A stretch of 64,000 bases of DNA, taken from assembly GCF_011405515.1 (NCBI RefSeq), contig NZ_AP022671.1, positions 4,393,501-4,457,500 of the forward strand, written 5' to 3'. Of the stretch, positions 25,027 through 32,923 are shown piece by piece. The DNA comes from Nitrospira sp. KM1. Its GTDB lineage: Bacteria > Nitrospirota > Nitrospiria > Nitrospirales > Nitrospiraceae. A program made the translations under genes and the position numbers. Each line of letters starts with the position of its first letter. Within the stretch, counting starts at the first letter, position 1. The notes under the pieces were generated by a model. The model ran no database searches, was not told the DNA's origin, and saw only the letters and a list, made by a program, of their open reading frames with translations.

Positions 25027-25392
25027 AGGCCATCTCCGGATTGTCTGACTCAACCGTTCCCGGCTACTCCGCCGCGTGTGGTCGCTACCATGGTGCGGCC
25101 GTACATTCCGAGCAGCTCCCACATGCGTGTCCGCTCAAAGCTTCTCGTGGTCGCCGGGCATACAGAACATACGCTGCTCATGTGTATAGAGGATGCGGAG
25201 GCTATGGAGTCAAGGGTTTTGGAGTTCTTTGACGAAGAATTAACCTGCCGGAGTATCTCGTGGAGATCTGAATCACACTAGTGGAAAATTCTCACACAAC
25301 TGGCATCCTATTCTTGCGCGATACTGCTACCTTCACATCATACGGGATTTGGCACATCGCCATCCGGTCAACCATTCAAAGAGGAGGACATC
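25027..25392 (+). other. Intergenic stretch
   Basis: No gene supported. It contains the direct repeat at 25228-25243 and the ribosome site AGAGGAGG before 25393. The short frame at 25009-25281 lacks a ribosome site and overlaps the start of the minus-strand gene. Confidence 0.45.
25228..25243 (+). promoter_or_regulatory. 11-bp-period direct repeat (TTTGA-N6-ATTAA)
   Basis: TTTGA at 25228-25232 and ATTAA at 25239-25243, 14 of 17 bases identical to the site ahead of the response regulator at 20522. It lies 150 bp ahead of the Mop gene. Confidence 0.4.
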
Positions 25393-25596
25393 ATGAAACT
25401 CAGCGCACGCAACCAGTATCAGGGCAATGTCACGCATATCAAGGAAGGTGCGGCTATGGCGGAGGTGACCGTCAAAGTCGGCAACTTGGAGTTTGTGGCG
25501 GCCATCACGGAAGGCTCCGTCAAGAGCATGGGTTTGAAGACCGGCGATTCAGTGACCGTCGCTGTCAAAGCGACCGAGGTGATGGTCGGTAAGTAA
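25393..25596 (+). CDS. mop: Molbindin (Mop) protein
   Basis: 67 aa, one Mop/TOBE domain: LSARNQYQGNVTHIKEGAAM, AITEGSVKSMGLKTGDSVTV, AVKATEVMVGK. Free molbindins form hexamers that store molybdate or tungstate in the cytoplasm. Strong ribosome site. The C-terminal half closely resembles the Mop part of the HTH-Mop protein at 19130. Confidence 0.93.
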   Translation: MKLSARNQYQGNVTHIKEGAAMAEVTVKVGNLEFVAAITEGSVKSMGLKTGDSVTVAVKATEVMVGK

Positions 25597-25834
25597 TAGG
25601 GATTTGGTTCGACGTCCCGGCGGCGAACGACGCGTCCTCATACGTTTGCCGCCGATCGTTTTATCTCTCCAAGTCTTCTTGCGAAGGTGGCGTGTCCATC
25701 GTCCTCTCATTCGGCGCCATTCCTCGGGCGCATCTGCATAAGGTGTGTGAAATCGTCAACAAATCTCTGCGCTCACGAAACGTGTCCGGTATATTTGACA
25801 TTACACGTCGATCTCTGTTACCCACTCGCAATCC

Positions 25835-27028
25835 ATGAGTGAAAATAATAAAGCCGAACCGGCCAGCAACGTCGAAAATCGGTTGAAAAATCTCCGAACG
25901 GCCAAAAATCTGTCCCAAGGTGATTTGGCACGAATGGCAAGGCTCACGCGGCAGGCCGTCTATGCGATCGAAACTGGCCGTTACCTTCCCACGACCGCCG
26001 TCGCACTCAGGTTGGCCAAATCTCTCCAATGCAGGGTCGAAGATATATTCTCTCTCATTTCGGATGGAGAGGTCATCGAAGGAGAGTTAGTGGGATCGCC
26101 AGTGACGGATGTGCGAGCTCGTGTGAAGGTAGCGAAGATTGGTTCACGGATCGTCGTACGGCCTTTGTCCGAATTGGGCGATGTGTTGAGCTTAACGGTC
26201 CCTGCTGACGGGTTGTTGCTCGGTTCCGTTCCAGGATCTCGGTCCGGAGTCCGTCGGACGAAGAATCAAGTTCAAGTCGAGTTGTTACGGGATCATCGGT
26301 TCATCGAAGACGAGATCATCGTCGCCGGTTGCGATCCAGCCATCTTTCTCGTCGGAGAATATGTGCGAAGACGTCACGACCGGTCATCGGTCGTGGGATG
26401 GACGATGGGGAGCATGGCCGCCCTTGATGCAGTCAAGCGCAGGGAAGTTCATGTGGCCGGCCTTCACGTTCAGGACGCCCGTTCCGGAGAATGGAACTTA
26501 CCCTATCTGAGAAAGCATTTGGCCACGGGTGAATTCACGATCGTTACGTTTGCTCGGTGGGAAGCCGGCTTAATGGTTCGCAAATCCAACCCAAAACGAA
26601 TCCGTGACATCGCCGATTTGGTTCGCAAAGACGTCACCGTCGTGAATCGAGAATCCGGCTCCGGTGCCCGTGAGCTTCTCGACCGCCGCTTGCGAGGCGT
26701 TGACATCAGGCCTCAACAGGTTCGAGGCTATGAACATGTCGTCACGTCCCATATGGAGGTTGCCCGGCGTATCGTAGAAGGGGTGGCCGATGCAGGGATC
26801 GGGCTACGATCTCTGTCTCGACTGTATGGGCTCGATTTTATTCCGCTTCAAGATGAACGATATGATCTTGTGATTCCAACAAGGCTGCTCGCGGAACACT
26901 CGGGGCTAACGGCCTTTTTCGACACCATTGTCAGCCGTGTGTTTCGGTCAGAGATTGAGTCGCTCGGCGGTTACGACACGCGAGAGACCGGGACGATACG
27001 CGAGCTTCGCACTCATTCCCGAACATAG
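25835..27028 (+). CDS. XRE-family regulator with periplasmic-binding-like molybdate sensor domain
   Basis: 397 aa. The N-terminal Xre helix-turn-helix (about 12-70) reads LRTAKNLSQGDLARMARLTR, AVYAIETGRYLPTTAVALRL. The rest (about 120-370) matches the PBP-superfamily domain found in LysR-unrelated molybdate regulators (PF12727 style), with GWTMGSMAALDAVKRREVHV, ESGSGARELLDRRLRG and VADAGIGLRSLSRLYG. The fusion fits a transcriptional regulator that responds to molybdate or a molybdopterin precursor. It sits between the mop gene and the Zn-ribbon/TOBE operon. Ribosome site weak. Confidence 0.88.
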   Translation: MSENNKAEPASNVENRLKNLRTAKNLSQGDLARMARLTRQAVYAIETGRYLPTTAVALRLAKSLQCRVEDIFSLISDGEVIEGELVGSPVTDVRARVKVAKIGSRIVVRPLSELGDVLSLTVPADGLLLGSVPGSRSGVRRTKNQVQVELLRDHRFIEDEIIVAGCDPAIFLVGEYVRRRHDRSSVVGWTMGSMAALDAVKRREVHVAGLHVQDARSGEWNLPYLRKHLATGEFTIVTFARWEAGLMVRKSNPKRIRDIADLVRKDVTVVNRESGSGARELLDRRLRGVDIRPQQVRGYEHVVTSHMEVARRIVEGVADAGIGLRSLSRLYGLDFIPLQDERYDLVIPTRLLAEHSGLTAFFDTIVSRVFRSEIESLGGYDTRETGTIRELRTHSRT

Positions 27029-27164
27029 TCCGCCCGCATAGTCTTCTCCTTACGCTGAACGTCACCCGCCTGTCGAATCGTATTTTCCAAACGCGCCTTG
27101 TCCTCTCATGTTCGGTGCCATCTCTCTGCTCAGATGGCCTATGATTGTGTGCTAGATGAAATAT

Positions 27165-27191
27165 GTATACTTGACATTTTGTAAAGTATAC
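27165..27191 (+). promoter_or_regulatory. Palindromic operator GTATACTT-N11-AAGTATAC
   Basis: Perfect 8-bp arms at 27165-27172 and 27184-27191. Its right half and spacer (ACATTTTGTAAAGTATAC) match the modA upstream site in 16 of 18 positions. TTGACA (27171-27176) overlaps the left arm, so binding could block a promoter. Lies 58 bp ahead of the Zn-ribbon gene. Confidence 0.55.
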
Positions 27192-27249
27192 AGTAAATCA
27201 CTATGCATGACTTTGTCCGGAACGCGATCAACCTTAGCTACGGTGAACC

Positions 27250-27594
27250 ATGGAAGAAATCACGCAGACCAGACCGCGTGTTAGTCGATTGGCGATACGG
27301 GCCTGTCCTTCTTGTCAGCACGAGACGCTCGTTTCGAATGGCGCTTTTTGGAAGTGTGAAGTATGCGAGTACGCCGTGGCCTCCCTGGCGCTGACGAAGG
27401 ATCTACAATTGTCGGGCGACCTTCCCTCGGTTGCACGCCACGCCACGCCGTATCGTCCAGCCCCGCGAATGGCGGTCTCCGCGCGTTCACGAAGTTTCCG
27501 AGAACACCTCCTGGGACTGTTGCGGAGCATGTTCAAACCGGAGACGTCCACGGACTATGAAATGGCTCGAGGAGGCTCATTATGGTCACGATGA
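27250..27594 (+). CDS. Small zinc-ribbon protein
   Basis: 114 aa. The N-terminal CPSCQHETLVSNGAFWKCEVC is a Cys2-Cys2 zinc ribbon (about residues 19-39). The rest is basic and low in structure. Its 3' end overlaps the following double-TOBE gene by 13 bp, so the pair forms an operon behind the operator at 27165. Role unknown; a regulatory or sequestering partner is possible. The alternative frame at 27203 is rejected. Confidence 0.65.
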   Translation: MEEITQTRPRVSRLAIRACPSCQHETLVSNGAFWKCEVCEYAVASLALTKDLQLSGDLPSVARHATPYRPAPRMAVSARSRSFREHLLGLLRSMFKPETSTDYEMARGGSLWSR

Positions 27595-28121
27595 TCAAGG
27601 TCGAGAAGCCGCCTGCGACACTACCGCTGACAACCAGTGTCGGACCAAAGACGGTAAACCGCATCGCTGGAACCATACTCGCGACGGGGACTCCTCCCCA
27701 CGAGGTGCTTCACGTAAGAACGGATGAGGGAGCGTCATTGGACTTACGTATCGACCGAGGAACCAGTGCACCTGCACTTCGTCGTTTTTTTGCAGTGGGA
27801 CAACGGGTCATGGTCGCCGTGGACGCCGCTGAAGTGAAACTGCACGTTCCATATCCCCAGACTGAGAATCGATGCAATGAATGGTCCGCGAGAGTTGTTT
27901 TGGTAGAGCGGGAACGTTCATCGGTGACAGTCAAGATTCTTGGTCAACAGGTTACCCTAAAGAGCACGAGTATCGATCCCTCGGCCATCCGTCCGTTGCG
28001 AGTGTGGGATTCGACGAAGATCAGCATTGCCCCGGAAGCCGTACACGTGACGCCGTTAGGGACGTGTTCGCGACTGCGTAGACGGTTATTAACCGAGCAA
28101 ACAACGGAACGCACGCGCTAA
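27582..28121 (+). CDS. Protein with two divergent TOBE/Mop-like domains
   Basis: 179 aa, strong ribosome site (CGAGGAGG). Domain 1 about 25-92 (NRIAGTILATGTPPHEVLHV ... VGQRVMVAVDAAEVKL) and domain 2 about 102-160 (NEWSARVVLVERERSSVTVK ... VWDSTKISIAPEAVHV). Both keep the beta-rich pattern of molbindin domains (start I/V-xG/A-x-V, end V-x-V-xA-x-x-V) but differ from the classic sequence. Paired Mop domains store or sense oxyanions in ModE and ModC. The gene is coupled to the zinc-ribbon gene. Confidence 0.7.
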   Translation: MVTMIKVEKPPATLPLTTSVGPKTVNRIAGTILATGTPPHEVLHVRTDEGASLDLRIDRGTSAPALRRFFAVGQRVMVAVDAAEVKLHVPYPQTENRCNEWSARVVLVERERSSVTVKILGQQVTLKSTSIDPSAIRPLRVWDSTKISIAPEAVHVTPLGTCSRLRRRLLTEQTTERTR

Positions 28122-28149
28122 ACACGCCTGCTTGTCATGAGAGGGCCTC

Positions 28150-28680
28150 ATGGTAGCGAGATTTTCATATCTCATCGCGATGGCGGTTGGTACGGCTTGT
28201 TCGGGCTGTGTATCGACCGGTGATCTCATGTCTGTGCGTCAAGATGTGCAAAAAGAGATGCAGGAGATGCGGTCCAAGTATGATCGATCACTATCGGATA
28301 ACGAGGCCAAACGGAAAACAATGGAAGAACTTCAGTTGCGTCTTTCAAAAGATATAGACGCGCAGGGAAAAACGCTGGCGTCGCTGGCCACGACGACCCG
28401 CGATCTGCAATCAAGACATGAGATGTTGCTAAAAGAACGCGCTTCAGGTCAGAACAGCCATGCATTGGTACGTGACGCGATGTTGCGGGCCTTGAAAACA
28501 GAGCAAACCGACTTGGAGCAGCGTCTGAAAAAGACAGCCGAATATATCAGGGAGTTGGAGCAAACCGACGCAAGTGGTCAGCCTGGCAAGACTATTTCGA
28601 ATACTTCTCTCGCACCTGAGCGATCGGATCACACCTCTGGAGAAGAGAAGCCTGCAACAGATTCAAAACCTGCAAAATAG
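28150..28680 (+). CDS. Putative lipoprotein with coiled coil
   Basis: 176 aa. The N-terminal signal ends in a Cys-rich lipobox-like text (TACSGC), so it may be lipidated and placed at the outer membrane. The middle (about 30-140) is Lys/Glu/Gln-rich and reads as a long coiled coil (QDVQKEMQEMRSKYDRSLSD). The C-terminus is flexible. No enzymatic domain. It sits 28 bp behind the double-TOBE gene and may share its transcript. Confidence 0.6.
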   Translation: MVARFSYLIAMAVGTACSGCVSTGDLMSVRQDVQKEMQEMRSKYDRSLSDNEAKRKTMEELQLRLSKDIDAQGKTLASLATTTRDLQSRHEMLLKERASGQNSHALVRDAMLRALKTEQTDLEQRLKKTAEYIRELEQTDASGQPGKTISNTSLAPERSDHTSGEEKPATDSKPAK

Positions 28681-28775
28681 GTCGACCTCACGAGCGCTAT
28701 GGCGGAGTGCCCACCACCGTAGCAGCTCGTGCCTCCAGCGGGGATGCTGCCGACCGACCCGTCTCCGCTAGTCTG

Positions 28776-28804
28776 AACAGGGAGCACGACCCGTGCTCCC
28801 TGTT
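28776..28804. terminator. Strong hairpin, likely terminator
   Basis: AACAGGGAGCACG (28776-28788) pairs with CGTGCTCCCTGTT (28792-28804), 13 bp, followed by TCTTC on the plus strand. Confidence 0.7.
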
Positions 28805-28933
28805 TCTTCAGAGTCAGTCCTGCCATCTGCATCATCCCTCAAAGAGTGAATAACAGATATGATCTCGTCGTTTGCCGATTTGAATAAGTCGGCGCAAAGC
28901 GAAAATATCTGCTGTCTTGACGTCCGGGAACAG

Positions 28934-28958
28934 GGGGAGAGGAGTCATGCCTCTCCCC
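28934..28958. repeat. Hairpin
   Basis: GGGGAGAGG (28934-28942) and CCTCTCCCC (28950-28958), loop AGTCATG. Confidence 0.45.
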
Positions 28959-28991
28959 GAGACCGTTTCATCATGATGGTTTCATCAACCG

Positions 28992-29022
28992 AATGAGCGT
29001 TTCAGATGTCTGAACGCTCATT
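28992..29022. repeat. Inverted repeat overlapping a gene end
   Basis: AATGAGCGTT (28992-29001) and AACGCTCATT (29013-29022); the loop includes the stop codon of the minus-strand gene. Confidence 0.45.
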
Positions 29023-29820
29023 ATTGGATCTCCTCTCCATCATTTGCATGGACGCGGGTTGGTTAGCGCCGCGGTGGCGTTGGGCGATCCCGGCCAAGCC
29101 GATCAAGCCGGTGCCGAAGAGAATGAGGGCGGCGGGGGCGGGCACGGGCTGCAATTCGCAGCCGGGGGTGCCGCAAATGCTGAGCAAGCCGTTGGAGGCC
29201 AAGAGAGCCCGGCCGACGTCGCTGAGCACGTTGAAGTCAGTGCCGACGCGGGCCTGGCCCTTGATCATGGTGAGGACCTGATCGAAGAGGCCCTGTTGTT
29301 GGGCGCTGGTGAAGGTGCCGCTGAGCGTGCCGCCGACGCCGAAACTGCTGGTGTAGGAGGCCGGATCGGTGGCGGGGAGCACGGCTTCGGTGCCGGGCCC
29401 CGTGGCCAAGCCCAGGGCATTGCGCCAGCCCGACATGCCGGAGTTCACGGCGACGACGCCGGTATTGTATTGGCCGGCGGCGATCTCGGCCGAGGTGAAC
29501 GCCGAAGCCGTATTGATGAAGGTGTTGAGCTGGGTGGTGCCTTGTCCGCTGAGCAGCGACCAGCGCGCGGGCTCGGAGCCGGCCGTCACGGTCAGGGGAT
29601 TGAGCGGACTGCCGCTGAGATCGATATCGACGCGGGGGCCGGCCAGCACGGTCGAAGCCGGGCCGAGGTTGCGGTAGTACTCCTGGGAATTGGCGTAGAT
29701 CGCCAGGACCAGATCACCGGAGTTAAATTCGAGGGCCGCGGCCTCCACGGCGCTGAGAGCGGCGAGACCGGTGACGAAGGCGGAGAGGGTTTTCAAGCTG
29801 TGTGTCCAGGTGCGTGTCAT
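29002..29820 (-). CDS. Secreted protein with PEP-CTERM-type tail (VPAPAALILFGTG)
   Basis: The ATG at 29820 (MTRTWTHSLKTLSAF) is chosen over the distant 29895; GGAAT lies upstream. 272 aa, signal peptide to about residue 30. The mature protein is Ala/Gly/Ser-rich beta with LEFNSGDLVLAIYANSQEYY near the start. The tail is PVPAPAALILFGTG, then LIGLAGIAQRHRG, so it differs from the VPLPA/VWLFGSG class of the left end and resembles generic PEP-CTERM. Codon use is markedly GC-rich compared with flanking genes. The neighbour at 29897 is similar in composition. Confidence 0.8.
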   Translation of the reverse strand: MTRTWTHSLKTLSAFVTGLAALSAVEAAALEFNSGDLVLAIYANSQEYYRNLGPASTVLAGPRVDIDLSGSPLNPLTVTAGSEPARWSLLSGQGTTQLNTFINTASAFTSAEIAAGQYNTGVVAVNSGMSGWRNALGLATGPGTEAVLPATDPASYTSSFGVGGTLSGTFTSAQQQGLFDQVLTMIKGQARVGTDFNVLSDVGRALLASNGLLSICGTPGCELQPVPAPAALILFGTGLIGLAGIAQRHRGANQPASMQMMERRSNNERSDI

Positions 29821-29896
29821 AGTCGGAGATTCCTTTCTCTGGGTGGAGAGTTCTGAGCAGATAAATGTGTGTGTCATCGTTGATATCCGGCTCACG

Positions 29897-30661
29897 TTAG
29901 GCGGCCGAGTTCACGGCCGTCGGCCGGCCGGTGGCCGTGGAGTTGGCGCGGCGTTTTTTCATCCAGGCGTAGCCGACGCCGAGGAGGCCGGTGCTGTAGA
30001 GGTACACCGCAGCCGGAAGGGCGACAGGAGCCGGGCCGGCATCGACGACTTTGCCCTGCAGGAAGAACGTGCTGGGATCGCCACCGCCGTGGCTGCCGCT
30101 GGACGAGGAGTTCCAATCCCGGCGCTGATTGTCGTAGCCGCCCTTCTCTTGCCAGGAGCTGTGGTGGGACTGCTCATGGCGCCAGTGGCGGGATTTGCCG
30201 GAGCGGGGCGACTCCATCGCGGAGTCTTTCAAGAGGTTCTTCCAGGAGATGGAGAACTCCGTGGTCTCGGGATTGTAGAGGCCGGTGGCCTGCCCGCCGA
30301 TATTCCACAGGCGCAGTTCGCCGCCGTGCTTCTGTGCCAGGAACAGCGAGGATAAGTCGACGGAGATGGAGGAGCCGTGAATGGTGGCGGATGGAGCGGC
30401 GGCCCCCAGCACGTTGCTGGTGAGCAGACTGTACTGGCCGTGCTTGCTATCGCCGATCTCGCCCCACGACTGATACTGGCCCAGGGTGAGCGAGCCCTCC
30501 TGATTGAACGCGCGCTCGATGGCGCGTTCCTGTTTGAAATTCCCGTTGACGGCGCCGCCGGTGAAATCCAGTTGGGTCACGAGTGCGGCGTGGGCAAAGT
30601 CAAGCCCTCCGCCCAGGACACCTGCCAGTACACCGGACAGCACCAATACTCCCTTACGCAT
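29897..30661 (-). CDS. Secreted protein with VPLPA-type tail and Ser/His/Trp-rich linker
   Basis: 254 aa. Signal peptide MRKGVLVLSGVLAGVLGGGL, cleavage near AHA. The middle (about 60-140) has beta strands (SISVDLSSLFLAQKHGGELR, EFSISWKNLLKDS), then a stretch of about 45 residues rich in Ser, His, Trp, Arg and Gln (RHWRHEQSHHSSWQEKGG). The tail is APVALPAAVYLYSTG, LLGVGYAWMKKRR: the basic cluster and transmembrane stretch are kept although FGSG is YSTG. GC-rich codon use. It is upstream in the same direction as 29002-29820. Confidence 0.78.
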   Translation of the reverse strand: MRKGVLVLSGVLAGVLGGGLDFAHAALVTQLDFTGGAVNGNFKQERAIERAFNQEGSLTLGQYQSWGEIGDSKHGQYSLLTSNVLGAAAPSATIHGSSISVDLSSLFLAQKHGGELRLWNIGGQATGLYNPETTEFSISWKNLLKDSAMESPRSGKSRHWRHEQSHHSSWQEKGGYDNQRRDWNSSSSGSHGGGDPSTFFLQGKVVDAGPAPVALPAAVYLYSTGLLGVGYAWMKKRRANSTATGRPTAVNSAA

Positions 30662-31048
30662 AGGTCACATCCTTTCCATCGGCCACCACGCATCTGCAGA
30701 GGCCGACTGCTGATTGTTAGTGAGATGAACAATCCTACGCTTTCTGCCTTTCGCTGCGTGTTACCACAACTTCAAATGAGGTCGTCGAGACCGCTGAATG
30801 CAGGGAAATTAGTGCATTTCGAGGGGGAAAACGGCAAAGCTGACGAAGGACAAACGAGCGGGGTCAATCAGCCGTCGCAGAGTTCACATGAAATTCACCA
30901 AGAGATATGTGAATGACTGCACGGGCAATCAGGAAAAATCCGTGAACGCTTTCCAAGGCGGCGTGGACGATTGGTGTCAAACGTGTCCGGCCATGATCGG
31001 CCGTAAAGGGAAGATGCTATCCGAATTGCTGAAGGAGAGGCGTGCAGG
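30662..31048. other. Intergenic stretch
   Basis: No gene is supported. The short plus-strand frame at 30888-31247 lies antisense to the small membrane protein and has no ribosome site. Confidence 0.45.
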
Positions 31049-31216
31049 TTATTCCAATTCCTCCTGTTCCGTCAGTGCGGCAATCACGCTCAAAAGAGGA
31101 ATGACCAAAAGAAAAAGCACGAGCAGGATTGCTGTCGTGAATATTTCCCATATCCGTTTGATGATCGTGCCCTCTGGATTACGTGAGGCCGGGTCGATAA
31201 CAGAACTGTTGATCAT
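31049..31216 (-). CDS. Small single-pass membrane protein
   Basis: 55 aa, ATG at 31216 behind the strong ribosome site AGGAGGAGGA. It has one central membrane segment (IFTTAILLVLFLLVIPLLSV) and an acidic tail. The start and ribosome site lie inside the 3' end of the fibronectin-like gene, overlapping it by 38 bp in another frame. Function unknown. Confidence 0.7.
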   Translation of the reverse strand: MINSSVIDPASRNPEGTIIKRIWEIFTTAILLVLFLLVIPLLSVIAALTEQEELE

Positions 31217-32534
31217 GGGGTCCTCCTCCTGCCAAGGCCCATCGTGAGGTAGTCTGTTCGGATTCCGCGCGTAAGCGGATGCAGATCCAATCTGCATATG
31301 ACGAATTCATGTAGGTGAAGCTCGAGACGCCGGGTGGTGTCACGCTCACTGTCGTCCACGACGGCTGCAAAGACGAAGAAACGTCGATGCGATGCGAAAA
31401 GGTGCCGGTGAGTTGGTCGATCCATCGAAGTTCGAATCCGTAGGGAGCCAATGAAAAGTGTGCAGTTGGACCAACAGGAGCAGGGTCGGTCTGGACAGCC
31501 GTCGTGCCGCCGTTTTGTGCCGGTGCCGTCGTTGCGGTGATCTCGACGGGGTCGAAACAGAACTGCCGGTCCATTGGACTGGAAGCGATTGCCCAGAGCG
31601 AGACGGCCGGGCCGGCCTCTTCTCTGATACGCAAGCAGACCCAGGTGGCATCGATCGCCAGCGGGTAGTCAAATGTCGTGTCTGTAGGAGGCAATACGGC
31701 CAACACCGTCCATCCCGCCGAGGTGGAACTGCTGATCTCTATGCGGTGAACAATGGAAGAGGAAGAAACCGCGGGAGCCCAGCTCAATCGGAAGCCGGGG
31801 GGAATCAGCGTCAACTTCACGGCTTGAGGTTCAGACATGACCGTGGACGCCACAATGGCCTGATCATTGACCGGTACGCGAACCGGCGCATAACAGAATT
31901 GTCTGTCACTGGGACCGCTGTCTTGTGCCCAATCGGACACGATAGCGCCGACCTCACCGCGGATTCGATAACAGACCCACTCCGCTTGGGCGAGCTGATA
32001 TGAAGAAAATCTTGTGGCGCTGGATGGGAATATTCCAACAAGGGACCAGGAAGGCTGGAGAGAGTTTGAAATCTCGATGCGATGCGGAACCGCAGGGGTA
32101 TTAGGATCGATCCAGGTCAGTTGAAAGCCCAAGGTATTTATTGTCAACCGGACAGAGGTCGGATCAGACAGACGGACAGGCGGTGGAAGGTCGGTCAGTC
32201 CCGAGAGTTCGAAGGAAATGACGGGAGACAGGCTGCTTTCATTGTTGCTCGTGTCGTAGGCAGTGACCGCGCTGAACCAATTGCCGTTGGTTGCAATCTG
32301 GGCGTCGGAGCACTTGATGCTGGTGCGGTTGCCGAGATCTTTGACTTGATTTAATTGACTGGCCAAACGGCCCGAGTACAAACGGTATCCCGCAAGGTCG
32401 GGTTCGGTATTCGCATTCCAGGATATCTGACAATCCTGGTAAAGAGGGGAGGCGACAGCCACAGTTATGGTCCCCAATCCCTGTAAGGAGAGGACGATCG
32501 TATAAGCGATGATTCGACGTAATGCAGCAACCAT
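31179..32534 (-). CDS. Secreted protein with repeated fibronectin-like domains
   Basis: The frame extends to a TTG at 32567; the ATG at 32534 opens a signal peptide (MVAALRRIIAYTIVLSLQGL, cleavage near VASP). 451 aa. After a fibronectin-type-like start (ISWNANTEPDLAGYRLYSGR) there are three repeats of about 105 aa, each with xHRIEIS(N/S)SLQPSWxxV, then WVCYRIR or WVCLRIR and DRQFCYxPV. The repeats share Cys pairs. No sorting tail. Function unknown; likely a surface or binding protein. Confidence 0.75.
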   Translation of the reverse strand: MVAALRRIIAYTIVLSLQGLGTITVAVASPLYQDCQISWNANTEPDLAGYRLYSGRLASQLNQVKDLGNRTSIKCSDAQIATNGNWFSAVTAYDTSNNESSLSPVISFELSGLTDLPPPVRLSDPTSVRLTINTLGFQLTWIDPNTPAVPHRIEISNSLQPSWSLVGIFPSSATRFSSYQLAQAEWVCYRIRGEVGAIVSDWAQDSGPSDRQFCYAPVRVPVNDQAIVASTVMSEPQAVKLTLIPPGFRLSWAPAVSSSSIVHRIEISSSTSAGWTVLAVLPPTDTTFDYPLAIDATWVCLRIREEAGPAVSLWAIASSPMDRQFCFDPVEITATTAPAQNGGTTAVQTDPAPVGPTAHFSLAPYGFELRWIDQLTGTFSHRIDVSSSLQPSWTTVSVTPPGVSSFTYMNSSYADWICIRLRAESEQTTSRWALAGGGPHDQQFCYRPGLT

Positions 32535-32923
32535 CAAAGCATCGCTTTTCGAACCATGGGAAATCAATACCCGCGCTGTTAATTGCGGGCAACACCATAG
32601 CGCAACCCCTTTGGTTACTGGTTACGTCTGTCCCTAGATCGTGTTAACAAATCGTCAAATAATATGAAGACGTCAGGTTTTGCTTAAGGAGAGACTGTGG
32701 CACAGGGGCCCATCTGCCTCCCGCCTCCTTTTTTGCAATTCCGTAACACAAACTTGTAGGTCATGGACCTGCTTCTCGACGTGAGGTCGAGGTATATTGT
32801 TTTTTTAATCGAAACCCCAGATTGGGTCAGGCAGTATGTCCTTCACCCAGCGCAACGCAAGATGCATGGGACGTGATGCCATCGGTAGGAGCAGCCCACA
32901 GTCGAAATGAGGCAGGAAACGCT
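32535..32923. other. Divergent intergenic region
   Basis: No gene seen. It contains the direct repeat at 32643-32658 and the weaker pair at 32742-32757. Confidence 0.45.
32643..32658. promoter_or_regulatory. 11-bp-period direct repeat (GTTAA-N6-GTCAA)
   Basis: GTTAA at 32643-32647 and GTCAA at 32654-32658 in the divergent region between 32534 and the exopolysaccharide cluster. GAGACTGTGG follows 48 bp after the first half, close to TAGACTGTGG at 48603. A weaker like pair, CGTAA-N6-CTTGT, is at 32742-32757. Confidence 0.5.

Larger units (their letters stand above)
28681..29001 (+). other. Intergenic stretch between convergent genes
   Basis: No gene seen. It holds three hairpins (28776-28804, 28934-28958, 28992-29022), which suits a transcript end region on both strands. 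Confidence 0.5.

Noticed and set aside
25009-25281. 90-residue plus frame
   Set aside because: Overlaps the start of a minus-strand gene and the direct repeat; no ribosome site.
29044-29856. 270-residue plus-strand frame opposite the GC-rich sorting-tail gene
   Set aside because: High GC keeps stops rare in all frames; the minus-strand gene has signal peptide and tail, the plus frame only Gly/Ala-rich text.
30888-31247. 119-residue plus frame
   Set aside because: Antisense to the small membrane protein with a strong ribosome site.
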